Both the position numbers and the translations under genes were made by a program. DNA of 64,000 nucleotides from Cryptomeria japonica (lineage: Eukaryota > Streptophyta > Pinopsida > Cupressales > Cupressaceae): assembly GCF_030272615.1 (NCBI RefSeq), contig NC_081406.1, forward strand, positions 401,588,939 to 401,652,938, given 5' to 3'. The notes under the pieces were generated by a model. It made no database searches. It saw only the letters and a program-made list of their open reading frames with translations, and was not told where the DNA came from. Position 1 is the stretch's first letter; every line of letters begins with the position of its first letter. Shown here in pieces: positions 31,603 to 43,947 of this stretch.

Positions 31603-32790
31603 GATACTCCACTAGCATTGGTGACAAAACAATTACAAGAACTACAAACTGAAATTAAAGAAATGAAAGACAAACAAATATCCTATGAATTATTCCTTGG
31701 ATACAATTTGCTCACGTCTATTTGACAAGAGTCTTTACATGCCTCAATTTCCTTCCATAATAGAAATTCCTAAGTTTGATAAATATGATGGCAACTCAGA
31801 TCCCCAAGATCACATCTGAGAATTTTGTGCCCTATGTATGGAATTCATGCACGAATAGACTTATCTCATGTGCCTCATTCCAATAATTTTAGGAGGACAA
31901 GATATGGAATGGGTTTCAAGCCTGCCGATAGGAATTAAATCTTTTGAAGAACTAGTTGAATTGTTTCTCCAACAATACTCATATAACATTCACCATCTAG
32001 TCATAATGATTGAGCTTTGTAATACCAAACAAAAGATAGGAGAACCTTTTCTCTTTCCTTCAGTGTTGGAGAAAGAGATTCTCTAGATATTCACGACCCA
32101 TTCTTAATTCTGAGAAAATGGACATCTTTGTCAATAATTTGATTCCTAAGCTGAAATATAATATCCAAATGCAAGTATACCCTTCATTCAACAAAATGGT
32201 GGATAGGGCTCTCAAAATGGAAGACGTGCTTGTAAGGAAAGGAGATCTATCACTTTAGAAACAAACACATCAAGGCTCTAGTTCCAAAGAAAAGAACAAA
32301 TACTGGAAGTATGACAAAGATAATAACACAAATGTTGTTAATGATGGAGTAGTTGATAATGTCAAAACAAAATCAAAACCCGTAGTATTCAATCTGACTA
32401 GCAGAACACAAGCCCTCAAAGCAGCTGAAAGCACTACAGAAAACCCACTTAAGAAATCAAAAGAGTGGTTTAAAGAGAAACCTTGGGTTTCAAAACCTAA
32501 GCGTGATTTTATTCCTCTGGGTGAATCCTATGAGTCAACTTTTAAAACTCTATTAGCAAACGAACTGATCACATTGCCTGACAACTCTAAGCCATATGAC
32601 CCTAAGGTCAAACCTAAATGGTGGAGGGAAAATGAGTATTGTGAATATCATCAAAACAAGGGTCATACAACAAATAACTAGATGAAACTCAAACACGAGA
32701 TTCAAAACCTCATCGATGCTAGCAAAATTGTTATTGGAAATCATGCAACCAATACTGATCACAAGGCTTCAAAGATCCCTTGCCTGCTTA
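31603..32790 (+). pseudogene. Tat gag, middle and C-terminal part
   Basis: Resumes after Copia-B. KFDKYDGNSDPQDHI (near 31770) and GGQDMEWVSSLP then SFEELVELFLQQYS match the retrotransposon gag capsid domain. A frameshift lies near 32060 and a stop at 32082. The zinc motif CEYHQNKGHTTNN (32638-32680) has a stop where the last Cys is expected; the Cys-x2-His form is typical of Tat. Decay is heavy. Confidence 0.8.
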
Positions 32791-33541
32791 TGAGCAAGGT
32801 GATTCCTCAAAATCCAAGGGACGTGCCAAAGTAAATTACACCTATGCCAACAATTACAATGTGATCAAAATTATTGAATCTTCCCAATCTGAATATTGCA
32901 ATATGATCATAGTTAAAGATGAGCATAATAAAACGCAAACTGCAAATGTCGTAACCCATGCTCAAAAGAAGGTTACTCTTAAAGGAGCTAGCTCTTCCTC
33001 CCCTGATCAAACATCATCAAATCTATTGACAGTGTATAACCTACCAACTTCTTCAAACAAACAACCAGATATGATCTGTAAGCACCGAGTCAAGCGTGTT
33101 TTGATAGATTGAGGTGTTGGGTTGAATATTTGTACCTACAATTTACTAAGACGGTTGGGATTTTCTAATAAAGTCATTGATCCAACAAAGAAAATAACAA
33201 TCAAAGCTTATGATGAAGAAGAAAGAATCTCTAAGGGTCTGGTACTATTACTGATCAGGGTGGGACCTATAGAATGAGATGTTACTTTTCAGGTGCCTGA
33301 TCTTTCTCTCTCCTACAACATCTTGTTGGGTAGACCATGGATTCACAAAATGCAAGCAGTGTCATTTACTTACCATCAATGTTTGAAATTTTCCTACAAT
33401 GGAATTGAATTCAGTGTTCATGTTGATACAACCTACACCTATAATTCTTTAAAGCAGTGTGTTGATACCCTTGTTCCTCATAACAGAGCAGCCTTTGTAG
33501 CTGAAAGTTCAAAAACTTTGATGAAAGACAGAAAAGATTGA
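32780..33541 (+). pseudogene. Tat aspartic protease
   Basis: Runs from a Lys-rich linker into VKRVLID then stop then GVGLNICTYNLL, the active-site region where Asp-x-Gly is expected (about 33095-33130). LGFSNKVI and then LSLSYNILLGRPWIHKMQAV near 33298-33358 are the typical Tat protease C-terminus. Stops occur at 33110 and near 33277. Inactive. Confidence 0.82.
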
Positions 33542-34006
33542 AAATCATAGGTACTGGTATGGATGGATACATGATAGAACTTGTACTCTCATTGATGTCT
33601 CTTCCAACATCACCAAGACAGTTAGGAAAACCATCAGAGGCTATGAAGCCACAAACTTCAAATAAAAATGTCATTTATGATGGTATTTTTGTATAGTCCT
33701 CTACTTCCCTTGCAGATGAAATAGAAGAGGTGACAGTTCTCAAATGTCTTTTCAAAGAAGAGAGTAAAAATAGCAAAGGACAACACATTGATATTTCTCT
33801 TCACCAATATGGTCCATCTTATAAGATGATTGGCATGGGATATTCAAGTACCGGTCCTTTGGGAAAGCGCCAAGAAGGAATCATTAAACCTAGCAAGTTA
33901 CAAACTAAGTCTACAAATGATAAAATTGGACTCAGCTACCATCTAGAAGAGTCATCAAATCAAAAACACACTTCTCATTAACATCCTAAGTGGAGGAAAA
34001 AGATAC
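33542..34006 (+). pseudogene. Tat protease-RT linker with Gly-rich patch
   Basis: Open 33730-33981 contains YGPSYKMIGMGYSSTGPLGK, resembling the G-patch-like motif often found here in Tat polyproteins. It is interrupted on the right by a solo LTR. Confidence 0.65.
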
Positions 34007-35019
34007 TATATACACCTAAAAATGGTCTAAAGATAATTAATTAAATAAGAAATTATTTAATTAATCTCTACTCCCCAATTTAATTAAATTCACTAAGCAA
34101 TTTGATTAAATTTACCTTTTCATCTACTTATTAATAAATCTAAGGATTTATTAAATAGGTTCATTTCACCCCTTTAATTAATTAATTCAAATTAATTAAT
34201 TTCCTCCACCAAAATAATTTCTTCTAATCCCTTAATTAATTAAAACAAATCAAATTTATGAGTTGTTGAGATTAATTAGCCTTTTCCTATTATTTGAATT
34301 TCTAAATTCAAATTCTCCTAACTTCTACCACTCCTAAACCTAACCATTCCTAAACCTAACCCATTCTACCTACCACCATGTCTCCTTTCATCCAACATCT
34401 TCTAGAACCTTTGTGACACTTGTCACTAAGTGTTTGCTTTCATCTAAATCCTTCTAGAAGCCTCTTGACACTTGTCACCATAGAGATGACAGATGTTCCC
34501 TTTAATCCAACCCCCTTTGCCATCCTCCTCCAATTTAACCATTGATATCTTCAGATCAATCTTGACCATTGATTCATGCCAACTCACCCCTAGCCCTGGA
34601 AAATCCTATAAATAGACCTTAATTTGGAGAAATATGGGTCCCAATTCATATCAATTTGATTCATCATTTGCATTGTTACTATAGGCATCTAGCTTATAGC
34701 TTATCATCTTTAGCAATGTTATCATGCTCAATTTTAGCTTAACTGCATCTTAATTATAGCTCATTTTCTAGATTCAGATAGCTTAATCATGCTATTCTTT
34801 CTAGATCATGCATTTTCAACATTCAAATCCTCCACCTAAGTGTAGTCAAGTCACTGAAGTATGCAAAATTAGATCTGAGAGCATTTTTCATACTCGCATT
34901 TACTAGGAGGCAATAAGTCGATTAGCTATGGTTTTGTCTTTCATTGTTTCAATTTACTAACCATTGCTTGTAATGATTTATTGAGTGCATTGTGTTTGCA
35001 GGTACAGGTACACTTCACA
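34007..35019 (+). repeat. Solo LTR of a gypsy family related to Tat
   Basis: The beginning, TATATACACCTAAAAATGG, aligns with the Tat LTR start TGTAATGCCCTAAAAATGG. The end, ...GGTACACTTCACA, aligns with ...CCACTTTTCACA. Length 1,013 bp against 1,003. Shared inner landmarks are CCTATAAATAGACC (TATA), TTAGCTTAA words, ATCTGAGAGCA and TTTACTAACCAT. There is no internal region. Target duplication is not clear. Tat coding resumes after it. Confidence 0.72.
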
Positions 35020-36578
35020 GAGCACGACAAATACTACATCCAATATCACAAGAAGTAAATACTCGGCAAATTCAGGATGAGTATAAGAAAGAACAAGAAG
35101 AACTGGAAATCAAGAGAGAAGAAGCAACTTGTAATCAAGTTCCAACCATATTAGAAATCACACTACAAGAAGTAGATGTTCCAAAAGACATGAGAGAAGA
35201 GGTAGAAGGAATTAAAAACATGTTTGCACCACTAAGCATGCATGTCACATATACAGGAAGAATGCAAACAGAGGATTCTGAGATAGACTTGAATGAGTAT
35301 GAATGGGGTCCAGAGCCTTTATCAGATACATCTACTAAAGAAACTCCTGAAGAACCTAATGATATCATAGACTAAGTACAAGAAACAATACACTTGAAGC
35401 TCTAAAAGGAAATAGAGGAAATCATACTAAAATGACAAGAAGATTATGAACAACAGCTGAAAGAAGGAAAAGCATAGGAAATTTCTTCACCTACTATATC
35501 TCCCTCTAATGAGATAGAGAAAATCAGATATGGGACTACAAATTAAGAATTGGAGGCTAGAGAAGTAGGACAGGTCATCAATCGAGAGGAAGTTGAATGG
35601 GAAAGAGGATAGCGACTAACAGAGTCATCAAGGTTATGTCAATAGGTATGTCAACTACAAGTGATCATTTAACCAAATCATGAAGGAACTTGCAGCATCA
35701 AAGATGTTGATATTGATACTACACATGCTTTCACTAATCCACCTAAAGAGGAGCCAGAGGCTTCATCTTTTGACTCTGATCACTCTGAAATAAGATCTAT
35801 TTATGACATTGCCTATTAGACACCACACTATGACTACTTTGTCATGAATGTTGAAACTCTATCTGAAAATCTTGTTACTTTTGAACCACAATATGTAGTC
35901 ATCTGAAGTAGAGGAAGGTGCTAGTGGTAGGTCTGTTGGGTTAGGTCCCCTAAATACTAACGTAAAATTCAATAATTGTTTTCTAACTCTTCCCGGTTTC
36001 GAGACGCTTACGCAAGGTAGTCTTCTAGAACTCAACTTGTCGGTCTGAGGTTGTGATGAAAATATCATGAGTTCCCTTGAACGTATTGAATCTTTATCCC
36101 TGGCACATCCTGAGCTCATTGACTATAATCTCCAAGATCAACCCTTGAATATTCCTACCTTTGCCAACAACTATACATTAGCCTATTATCTTAATGAAGT
36201 TGAACAAATGGGCTCTTCCACTAGTGAACAAAGTGATAACATGACAGCAGCACGTATCAAGTATCTTAGTCTCTAAAATCAAAAAAATCAAAATAAGTGT
36301 TTTGATGGAAGAAACCACACTATGGCGGTGTCAAAATCAAAAATAGTAAAAATAAAGGACATACCTAACGGTGAAAATCTCTCTAAGGCACTTGAAGGTG
36401 AGATACTTGATATTTTGCCTAATCACTTTCAAGAGCGGTCATTAGTTTTGATTGAACCTACACAACCAGTAAACATTGGAACAGAAGAAGCTCAACATAC
36501 CATACATGTGGCTCAATCCTTATCGGTAGATGAACTGAAAGAATTTGTTGATTTCTTCATGGAAAAAAAAGATCAATT
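35020..36578 (+). pseudogene. Tat linker between protease and RT
   Basis: Open 34992-35375 (starting inside the LTR, so its first residues are not real) gives a Glu-rich segment with PKDMREEVEGIKNMFAPLS. Frames break repeatedly to about 36060. Then SLAHPELIDYNLQD, and at 36322-36597 DELKEFVDFFMEKKDQF, which corresponds to the pre-RT region. No catalytic residues are expected here. Confidence 0.65.
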
Positions 36579-37380
36579 TTGCATGGACATATGTTGATAT
36601 GTCGGGTCTGGATCCTTACCTCAAAATGCATTATCTTTCTATCTCTCCCTGAGTTAAACATATCAAGCAAAAATACCAAAAAAATGCATCCTCATGTGGC
36701 ATTACTTGTTAAGGCTGAGTTAGAAAAATTAAGAAAAGTTGGATTCATCAAAGAAATTGATTATGGTGAGTGGATATCTAATATTGTATTTGTTTTCAAA
36801 CCTGACAAATCAATATGTGTTTGCACAGATTTCATAAATTTAAACAAATCATGTCCAAAAGATGATTTTCCACTGCCCAACATAGACAAGATAGTGGACA
36901 TGACTGTTGGTTATGAAATGTGATCTCTGATGGATGGTTTTTGTGGATACAATCAGATCAAAATTGCACCAGAGGATCAAAAGAAAATAGCGTTCACATG
37001 TGCATGGGGAACTTTATGCTGGAATGTAATGCCCTTTGGCTTAAAGAATGCAGGTGCCACTTATCAAAGAGTTGTAACAACAAATTTTCATGATATAATG
37101 CACAAAAAATAAATGACTATGTCGATGATAATCGACTCAAATCTATGAAAAGATCAACACATCTCTCAGAACTGGGTCCAATCTTAGACAGGATGGAAAA
37201 TTTCTAACTCAGATTAAATCCCAAGAAATGTGCATTTGGAGTCACATCTGGAAAGCTCCTAGGATACATTATTTCAGCGAAAGGAATCGAAGTGGACCCA
37301 AAAAAAATTAAAGCTATTATGGACATGCCACCTCCAAAGAATGTCAGTCAAATGAGGACTCTACAAGGGAGGCTCCAATC
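36579..37380 (+). pseudogene. Tat reverse transcriptase
   Basis: VKAELEKLRKVGFIKEIDYGEW, FVFKPDKSICVCTDFINLNK, then CPKDDFPLPNIDKIVD, a stop at 36921, then LMDGFCGYNQIKIAPEDQKK and MPFGLKNAGATYQR. The catalytic Tyr-Val-Asp-Asp is visible near 37117-37130 but lies one frame off because of an indel. KCAFGVTSGKLLGYI follows. Diagnostic of Ty3/gypsy RT. Confidence 0.9.
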
Positions 37381-37960
37381 ATAAGACATTTCATCTCTCA
37401 GCTTGCAGATAAAGCCTTGTCATTCACAAAAGCTTTACGGAAAGGAGTTACCTACAACTGGGATGAAGACTGTGAACAACATCTAAAGCAAATCAAGGAA
37501 TATCTTTCTAATCCACCTATCTTACTGCCATCGATTCAAAACAAACCCTTGATACTCTACATATCAACTATTGATACATCACTGGGGGCACTTTTGGCTC
37601 AACAGGATGAGAATAAAAAGGAAAGAGCTATATACTATATCAGTTGGACATTGGTGTCCTATGAGATGAACTATATTATTATTGAGAAAGCTTGTCTGGT
37701 ATTGGTCTTTGCATCATAGAAATTAAGACATTACATGCTAACACATTCTATCAAAGTAGTGGCTAAGATACATCCGCTCAAATATCTTCTCAGCAAGGCA
37801 ACGCTTATAGGGTGATTGGCTAAGTGGGTTATGATACTTATAGAATTTGACATTGAATATATAGAACGCAAAGCTATCAAAGGAAAAGTCATTGTAGATC
37901 AACTTTTTGATGCTCCGCTTGAAGACAATCAACCTTTGCACATAGAATTTTTTTGATGAA
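37381..37960 (+). pseudogene. Tat RNase H (retrotransposon type)
   Basis: FTKALRKGVTYNWDEDCEQH, ILYISTIDTSLGALLAQQDE, AIYYISWTLVSYEMNYIIIE and then KLRHYMLTHSIKVVAKIHPL. The first catalytic Asp position reads Ser/Thr-Ile-Asp-Thr. Open 37417-37719, then stops at 37717 and near 37815. Confidence 0.85.
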
Positions 37961-38600
37961 TCCATAATGCACCTTACTCGGCGATCCTAGAAAATGTTCT
38001 TTGATGGGTCTTTTACTCAACAAGGTTCTGATGCTGGAATTTTTTTATCACTCCTCAAAGATACTCAATCCCAAAGGCATATAAGATCCTCTTCCCTTGT
38101 ACAAACAATATTGTAGAATATGAAGCCTTCATAAATGGAATCAAGCTCGCTATTGAATGGAAAGTTGTTGAGTTATACATATATGGTGACTCTTAGCTAA
38201 TAATCAACTAGATCAATGATATATATCAAACTTGGGATGAAAAAATAATTCTCTACAAATGAATGGTTGATGAATTTAAGAAATATTTTACCTTTGTATC
38301 ATTTCAGAAGATTCCCAGATCAACAAATAGAGAAGCCAATGCTATGGCTACATTGGCATCTATACCACAACTACAAGAATTTGAGTATCACTATGAATTC
38401 TTGGTGGAAGAGATTCATTATCCTACTTATGATTCCCTTGAGTCCCAAATGGTTTTTTCTATCATTGGACATGACTCACTTCATTATAGTCATATCTACT
38501 CTTACTTACGTGACCAAATTATCCTGATAACCTTACCTATAATGAGAAAAGAAACCTGATCTAAAATGTTTCACGGTATGTCATCATTGCTAACGATTTG
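37961..38600 (+). pseudogene. Tat second RNase H (archaeal/plant type)
   Basis: MFFDGSFTQQGSDAG at 37994, then NNIVEYEAFINGIKLAIEW, LYIYGDS then stop then LIIN, and open 38263-38559 with FQKIPRSTNREANAMATLAS. These are the four RNase H motifs (Asp, Glu, Asp, Asn/Asp). A second RNase H after the first is a hallmark of Tat elements. Confidence 0.85.
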
Positions 38601-39690
38601 TATAGGTGAGGTTTGGATAGTACTTTTCTTAGGTTTCTAGAACCTCAAGAGTCCCAACATGCATTATCTTAAGTCCATGAAGGTATTTGTGGATCTCACT
38701 CAAACAATCTAACTTTAGCTCGAGAACTGCTAAGGGTTGGCTACTATTGGCTAGATATGGAAAAAGATGCTATGAAATTTGCTAGAACTTGTGAGAAATG
38801 TCAACTACATGGGCATCTCATACATGCTCTAGCAAGAGAGCTAATACCTTTTATCACACATTGGCCTTTTCAACAATGGGCGTTTGATCTCATCGGCCAA
38901 ATGTATCCTGTATCCTGTAATGGACACAAGTTTATCATAACTACAACTGAATACTTCACCAAGTGGGTTGAAGCGGTTTTGCTAATCAAAGCAACCAGCA
39001 AACAGGTAGCTATGTTTATTCTTAACTATATCATCTGTAGGTATGGAATACCTTCTTCAATTGTGACTGTTAATGAAGGACAAATCAAAAACAAGGATCT
39101 AGATGATCTCTTCGAAAAGTTCAAAATCAAATAGCATTGGTCTTCTATATATTACCCTCAACGTAACGAACAGACTGAATCCTCTAATAAAAATCTACAT
39201 ACTATCTTACATAGAACGATCAACAAATATGGAAAGGATTGGCATCTGCAGCTCAATCTGGCACTATGGGCTTATCTAACAAGCATCATCACACCTATAG
39301 GAGCCACACCTTTTGCTATGGTATATGGGGATGAAGCAGTCTTGCCTATAGAGGTGGAAATCCTTTCTTTGAGAGTTTCTCTACAAGGTCTTGTCACTAA
39401 TGAAGATCACACAATATCTAGATTGCAATAACTCAAATTGCTAGATGAGAATTGACAAGTGGCATTTGATCATCTGAGAGATTATTAGAAAATAATGTCT
39501 ATAGGTTATAACAAGAAAGTTCGACACAGATAATTTTAGGTTGGTGACCTTGTTTTAAGAGAGAATCCTCAAAATCAATAGTTTCGAGAACAAAAGGGGA
39601 AATTTGAACCCAATTGGCTGGGTCCCTACATTGTTACTGCAACCTTTGGCTCTGACACTTATCAACTCTCAACATCAGAAGGAGAATAGT
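38601..39690 (+). pseudogene. Tat integrase
   Basis: HHCC zinc domain: VHEGICGSHSNN (near 38675) and then CEKCQLHGH. Catalytic core: PFQQWAFDLIGQM (first Asp), IITTTEYFTKWVEA, YGIPSSIVTVNEGQ (the second Asp appears as Asn), and the Glu region near 39160-39190 (NEQTESSNK). Then TPFAMVYGDEAVLPIEVEI and the C-terminal KFEPNWLGPYIVTATFGSDT. Stops occur at 39132, 39428, 39454 and later. Inactive. Confidence 0.88.
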
Positions 39691-39975
39691 TATGTGAACC
39701 GATCAACACCATCCACTTGAAGAAATTCTAAAATCAGAAAAAGTCTTGAAGAAATTCTAAAAATCAGAAAAAAGTCCTGAAGAAATCCTAAAAATCTGAA
39801 AAAGTCCTGAAAAAAGAATAGAAAAAGAGAAAAGAGAAAACAGCAAAAAATAAAAATATAACAGAAAAATGCTTTGGTGAAAACCTGGTAAACAGGCACC
39901 TTGGTAGTAAAAAAAAAAAAAAAAGAAAGAATTTTTACCAAGCAGGTGAAAACCTGGTAAACAGGCGCCTCTTGT
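39691..39975 (+). repeat. Tat post-INT repeats
   Basis: About three imperfect copies of a 30-bp A-rich unit (GAAGAAATTCTAAAAATCAG type) at 39716-39805. Then a direct repeat of GGTGAAAACCTGGTAAACAG at 39874-39893 and 39946-39965 with an (A)n run between. The second unit contains a CCTG-GTAAA-CAGG inverted repeat. The Phe-rich frames opposite are shadows. Confidence 0.75.
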
Positions 39976-41550
39976 ACTAAAGTGCTCCATCTATCAATGC
40001 AAATTTGGCATTTCTTTCTTTATTTCCCACTTTTATGCATCTTCTCTTTAGCTTGTATATATCCTTTAGTCGCTTCCATGACACCTTGGTTCTTTTTGGA
40101 ACCCTCATGGCTTGAAACTGATCAATGTCCTAGTCTTAGGGTAATCAACTGATCAATTTAAATGTCCTAAGAAGTTCAACTAGGTCATCTTTCTGTCGGT
40201 AGTACCAGGTCATCCAATCCGAGTCGGTACTTGTCTCTTATCCACTACAAAGTTATACCACTGAATAAACACACAAAGCAAGAACACTAAAAACAATCAC
40301 TGAAAACTGTTTGAGATTTGATTAATTTTTTCTTTGTATGATGTCTTTTTAAAATTGGTTTTCGCTTATTATTCCCTCTGAGCAACTTGAGGAAGTCTAT
40401 CTTGACTAAGAGGAGCAAGGATAGGGGGCATGATATTTTTCTTTGTTTTCTTCTTGTAGGAATGATTCTGATGTTCTGAAAACATCTCATAAGTTGGGTG
40501 TCTGTGATAAGTGCCTTCACATCAAGGTGACTCGCCACACATACCTCGACTCCATCTATTTGTATGCTACAAGGAGGTTGGAATCATTTCCTTGTCCATT
40601 TTGAGTAACTTTCTTTATCATGCAATCTGGATACATGCTTTATCTTTCCTAGGATATGAATGATACAAGGGTCATTGTGGATAAGATAATCAATATTGCA
40701 TATAACAAGGAAGGAACTCTGCTTTGTCTGGTGTGTTTGCATGCAAGAAACATTCAGGTCATCCTGGCTCTTTATTCCTTGATGCTTATGTCCTCTTTCT
40801 ATATTAAAAAGGATGTGGCATTCAAGTCCTGGCTCTTCATGCTTTGATGCTTATGTTTATTCCTACATTTCTACTCAATGATGATAAAAAGAAAATTAAA
40901 ATTCAGTGACTCAGTTCTAGGTTGCATTCATTCTTAATTTTGTGCATTACAAGTTATTTCAATAAAATACAATTTATCTCTTTGATCTTTTAATGAGATA
41001 CTAACTTCAAAACAATCATCATTTCTTTGCCAAGTGGTCAACTGACTTTATTGACATGATTGAGTTCTTGAGCATTGAGTTCTTGAGCATCAAAATCTAA
41101 ATCTTACATGAGATGTTAGCTACATTCATGAGCATATCATATATAGATCCATAAGTTCATTAAGCATTCATTTTCATTCATATTATTACATGGAAACGAA
41201 AAAAAAAAAATACATTTACATCATTAGCTCATCATTTTTATCATTTATTGCATATGAAAAAGAAATAACAACATCCATATTCATCTGTATTACATACATA
41301 CCAAAAAGAAAGGCATTCATTTAGAACATCACGTAGAAAAATGCATATAGAAAGACATCTCATAAACAATCTCATATAACTCAACACAAGAACAATGAGA
41401 TCGAATCATGTGTTGTATATATCTCATCAAAAATATCAATGACAAAGGGGTACATATGATATAAACTATCATAAATAATGTCTATCAGGGATAGAATCGC
41501 ATAAACTACAAAAATGGGGTATACAACATAACATAGAGCCTATAACAAAC
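39976..41550 (+). other. Tat non-coding region between INT and the antisense gene
   Basis: AT-rich. No frame above about 85 codons and no domain. It would hold the 3' end of the antisense PMD transcript. Confidence 0.5.
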
Positions 41551-43864
41551 TAGTTGTGGCCCTCTCCCACATTGCCTAGTGGAGGAGGAGGTGTCTGCAG
41601 AACATCAAACTATCGAGGTGCCTATGCTCCCTCTGATCTAGCCATATACTATGAGTAAGGAGCCACTTGTTTGTCTGTCAGCACTACTGCCTATATGCTG
41701 CCACATAATGCACTGCTAGGCTAGACTGATGAAAAACCTCACATTGAGAGGCGGCTAACTCTCCTCGTAATCTCAACACCTCCTGGTCGGGCTTTGCAAC
41801 CTGGGTCTACGTGATTTCCCGTTGTGTCTGGAAAGTCCTCACCTTCCCTCTCAGTGTACGGATCATATCCGCTGGTGTTTGTCCCTAACGTATCTCCCCC
41901 TCTACTCCCTTAGCCATCTCATCCCTCTGTTTTTGCACCTATCAAGGGGTAGCTCTCTCTCCCATCTCCCCCTCACTGCCAATAGAACCTCTAGCCCCTG
42001 CACCCCAAGCTCCATCTCCCTCACGTCCAACTGCACCCAATGAACCACCCTCTCCCCTCCTTAGTTGTTGACTAGTCACTGGTTCCCTACTACTACTTGT
42101 ACCAGGATCACCTCTTGTCTGCCTAGGTGGATCTACTCCCTATCCCTGTCCCTGAGCCGATCCTTGTGCCCAAGCTAGTACGTCCTCTCCACCCTCATCA
42201 ATCTGAGGCGCTCGCTCTCCTGGATCTGTAAACCGCAGGAAAGGATGTCTCAAGGACTCATCCCTATACTCTAGGGTCACCCCCGCATCAGTAATATCCT
42301 CTAAATAATCCCAGTGTTGTGGCTGGAGGGCTATCATCTCCTTCCTCTCCTCATCCCCAAATTGAGTGTAAGCAGTAAACTCCTATGAAATGTCTTGCAC
42401 TCGCCCGCACTACCTCATAACCCGACTAACAACAAACCGCTCAATAACTATTTGTGATCTCCCAATGAGTGGGCATGTCATAAACATCAATCTTTGCTCA
42501 CGCCTCCAGTCATCCCACTCCTCTAAACCCCTGTAAGTCTTCCAGACAGCTACAATCAAGTAATCCAATTGGAATATCTAGAAACGTGTCTTCCCCAAGT
42601 GGGGTTGTGTCAAATAACCTGAATATCGGCACACAATGGGCTGATGTGCCTCTCTTGAATCATTGACCACTGGCCTACAAACTGGGATATGCTCCCATGC
42701 CCATATCTATAGTATAAGAACCCCAATAACCATGCTCTTCGCATCTCGGTATGCGATCTCGTGCATCTCATGGTACATGTGTGCTAACAAGCAATATCCC
42801 CAACCTAATCTCCTTAGCTGAGAACCTAACATCTCCAATATCCTCCCCCAGCTATACAAGAATCTTTATTGTCCTCTGTCAGGCATAACAAAACATCCTA
42901 TCAGTCGTTGAGCACATAAGAAATGAGAAATCTCCCTCCATATCTGCTCATCATGTCATCCCATGAAATAGATCTCACAATAAGACTGTCATCTTGAAAT
43001 ACCATACGTAATGTTGTAATCCCCACTTAAGGAGAAGAATCATAGTCCACTCTGCCACCTGAAAATGGAATCCTTAGAATCCTATATACGTCCTCGGGAG
43101 TGATTTTCATCTCCCTGGTAGGCAGGTGAAATGTGTTATGCTCTGAATGAAATCTCTCAACTAATGCACTCAGCAATCACTGATTCATACAAATATCCGG
43201 CATCTACAAAAAGTGTCCAAAACCACATGCATCAATATAAGCCCTCTGAGCATCTGAGAGCTACTGAACTAATCTCATGGTAGGTGGATAGGTACATCAA
43301 AACTATATGTCCAACAAGCTAACCTACAAAATTAAATGAAAAACTCATCAGTATGTAATACAAATTGAGTTAGAAAGTTGTCAAAAGTGCCCATAAATCT
43401 GACTAATCAATCATGGAAATCAAAATTTCAAGTTTCGATGCTAAAAAATGCTCACTATTTTTTAAATGAGTAAACATAGAGGGGTAACAACTCGTACAAG
43501 TAAATATTTCATGTAGAACGAGTAACCTATTTGATACGAGTAACTAAACATTGCAGAATGACTAAACAGACCCTAATGAAATGTTTTGTACAAGCTAAGG
43601 GCACACACCAAATGACAAAACAAATGACTTTATACAAGTAAACACTATTTAACAGATACTCGTACGATAAACCCTACTCGGCAATATGACAAAACAACAA
43701 GACATGAGCTAAAACAAAATTTAAAATGAGATATTCATGCAAAAATTTACAAATCTGGAAATTTAAGAAGCTCAAGATTGATCACTTACCATAGGGGGAT
43801 AATTCCTAGGTCGATTATGTCGTCTTTGCAGCTCAAATTGGTGGATATGCTCAGGAATTGCCAT
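41551..43864 (-). pseudogene. Antisense plant-mobile-domain (PMD) gene carried by the Tat element
   Basis: The minus-strand start ATG at 43864 (MAIPEHIHQFELQRRHNRP) begins a 75-base exon. It is followed by a donor GGTAAGT (G at 43790) and an acceptor TTTTGTAG ending at 43324. The frame continues in phase in exon 2 with YIDACGFGHFL, LLSALVERFHSEHNTFHLP, EDVYRILRIPFSGG, then RLGWGYCLLAHMYHEMHEIA, IWAWEHIPVCRPV, and at 42337-42140 MIALQPQHWDYLED. These match the MAIN/MAIL-type PMD order. A Pro/Gly/Ser-rich tail ends near 41551. Stops are mostly TAG or TGA at expected Gln and Trp positions. PMD function in transposons is unknown; host PMD proteins are nuclear. Confidence 0.82.
43324..43789 (-). 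other. Intron of the antisense PMD gene
   Basis: 466 bp, AT-rich, from GTAAGTGATC to TTTTGTAG on the minus strand. Phase 0: exon 1 is exactly 25 codons and exon 2 reads in the same PMD frame. Confidence 0.7.
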
Positions 43865-43935
43865 TTTTCTCTAGATAAGGTTTTTGAATTTTTAAACTTT
43901 GAGAAGTAAAAATGAAATCAAAATGACCCTTTTCA

Positions 43936-43947
43936 CCCCTTATATAG
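43936..43947 (-). promoter_or_regulatory. TATA box of the antisense PMD gene
   Basis: The minus strand reads CTATATAAGGGG about 75 bases upstream of the ATG, a normal plant spacing allowing a short leader. Confidence 0.65.

Noticed and set aside
39690-39990. Phe-rich minus-strand frames
   Set aside because: They are the antisense of A-rich tandem repeats.
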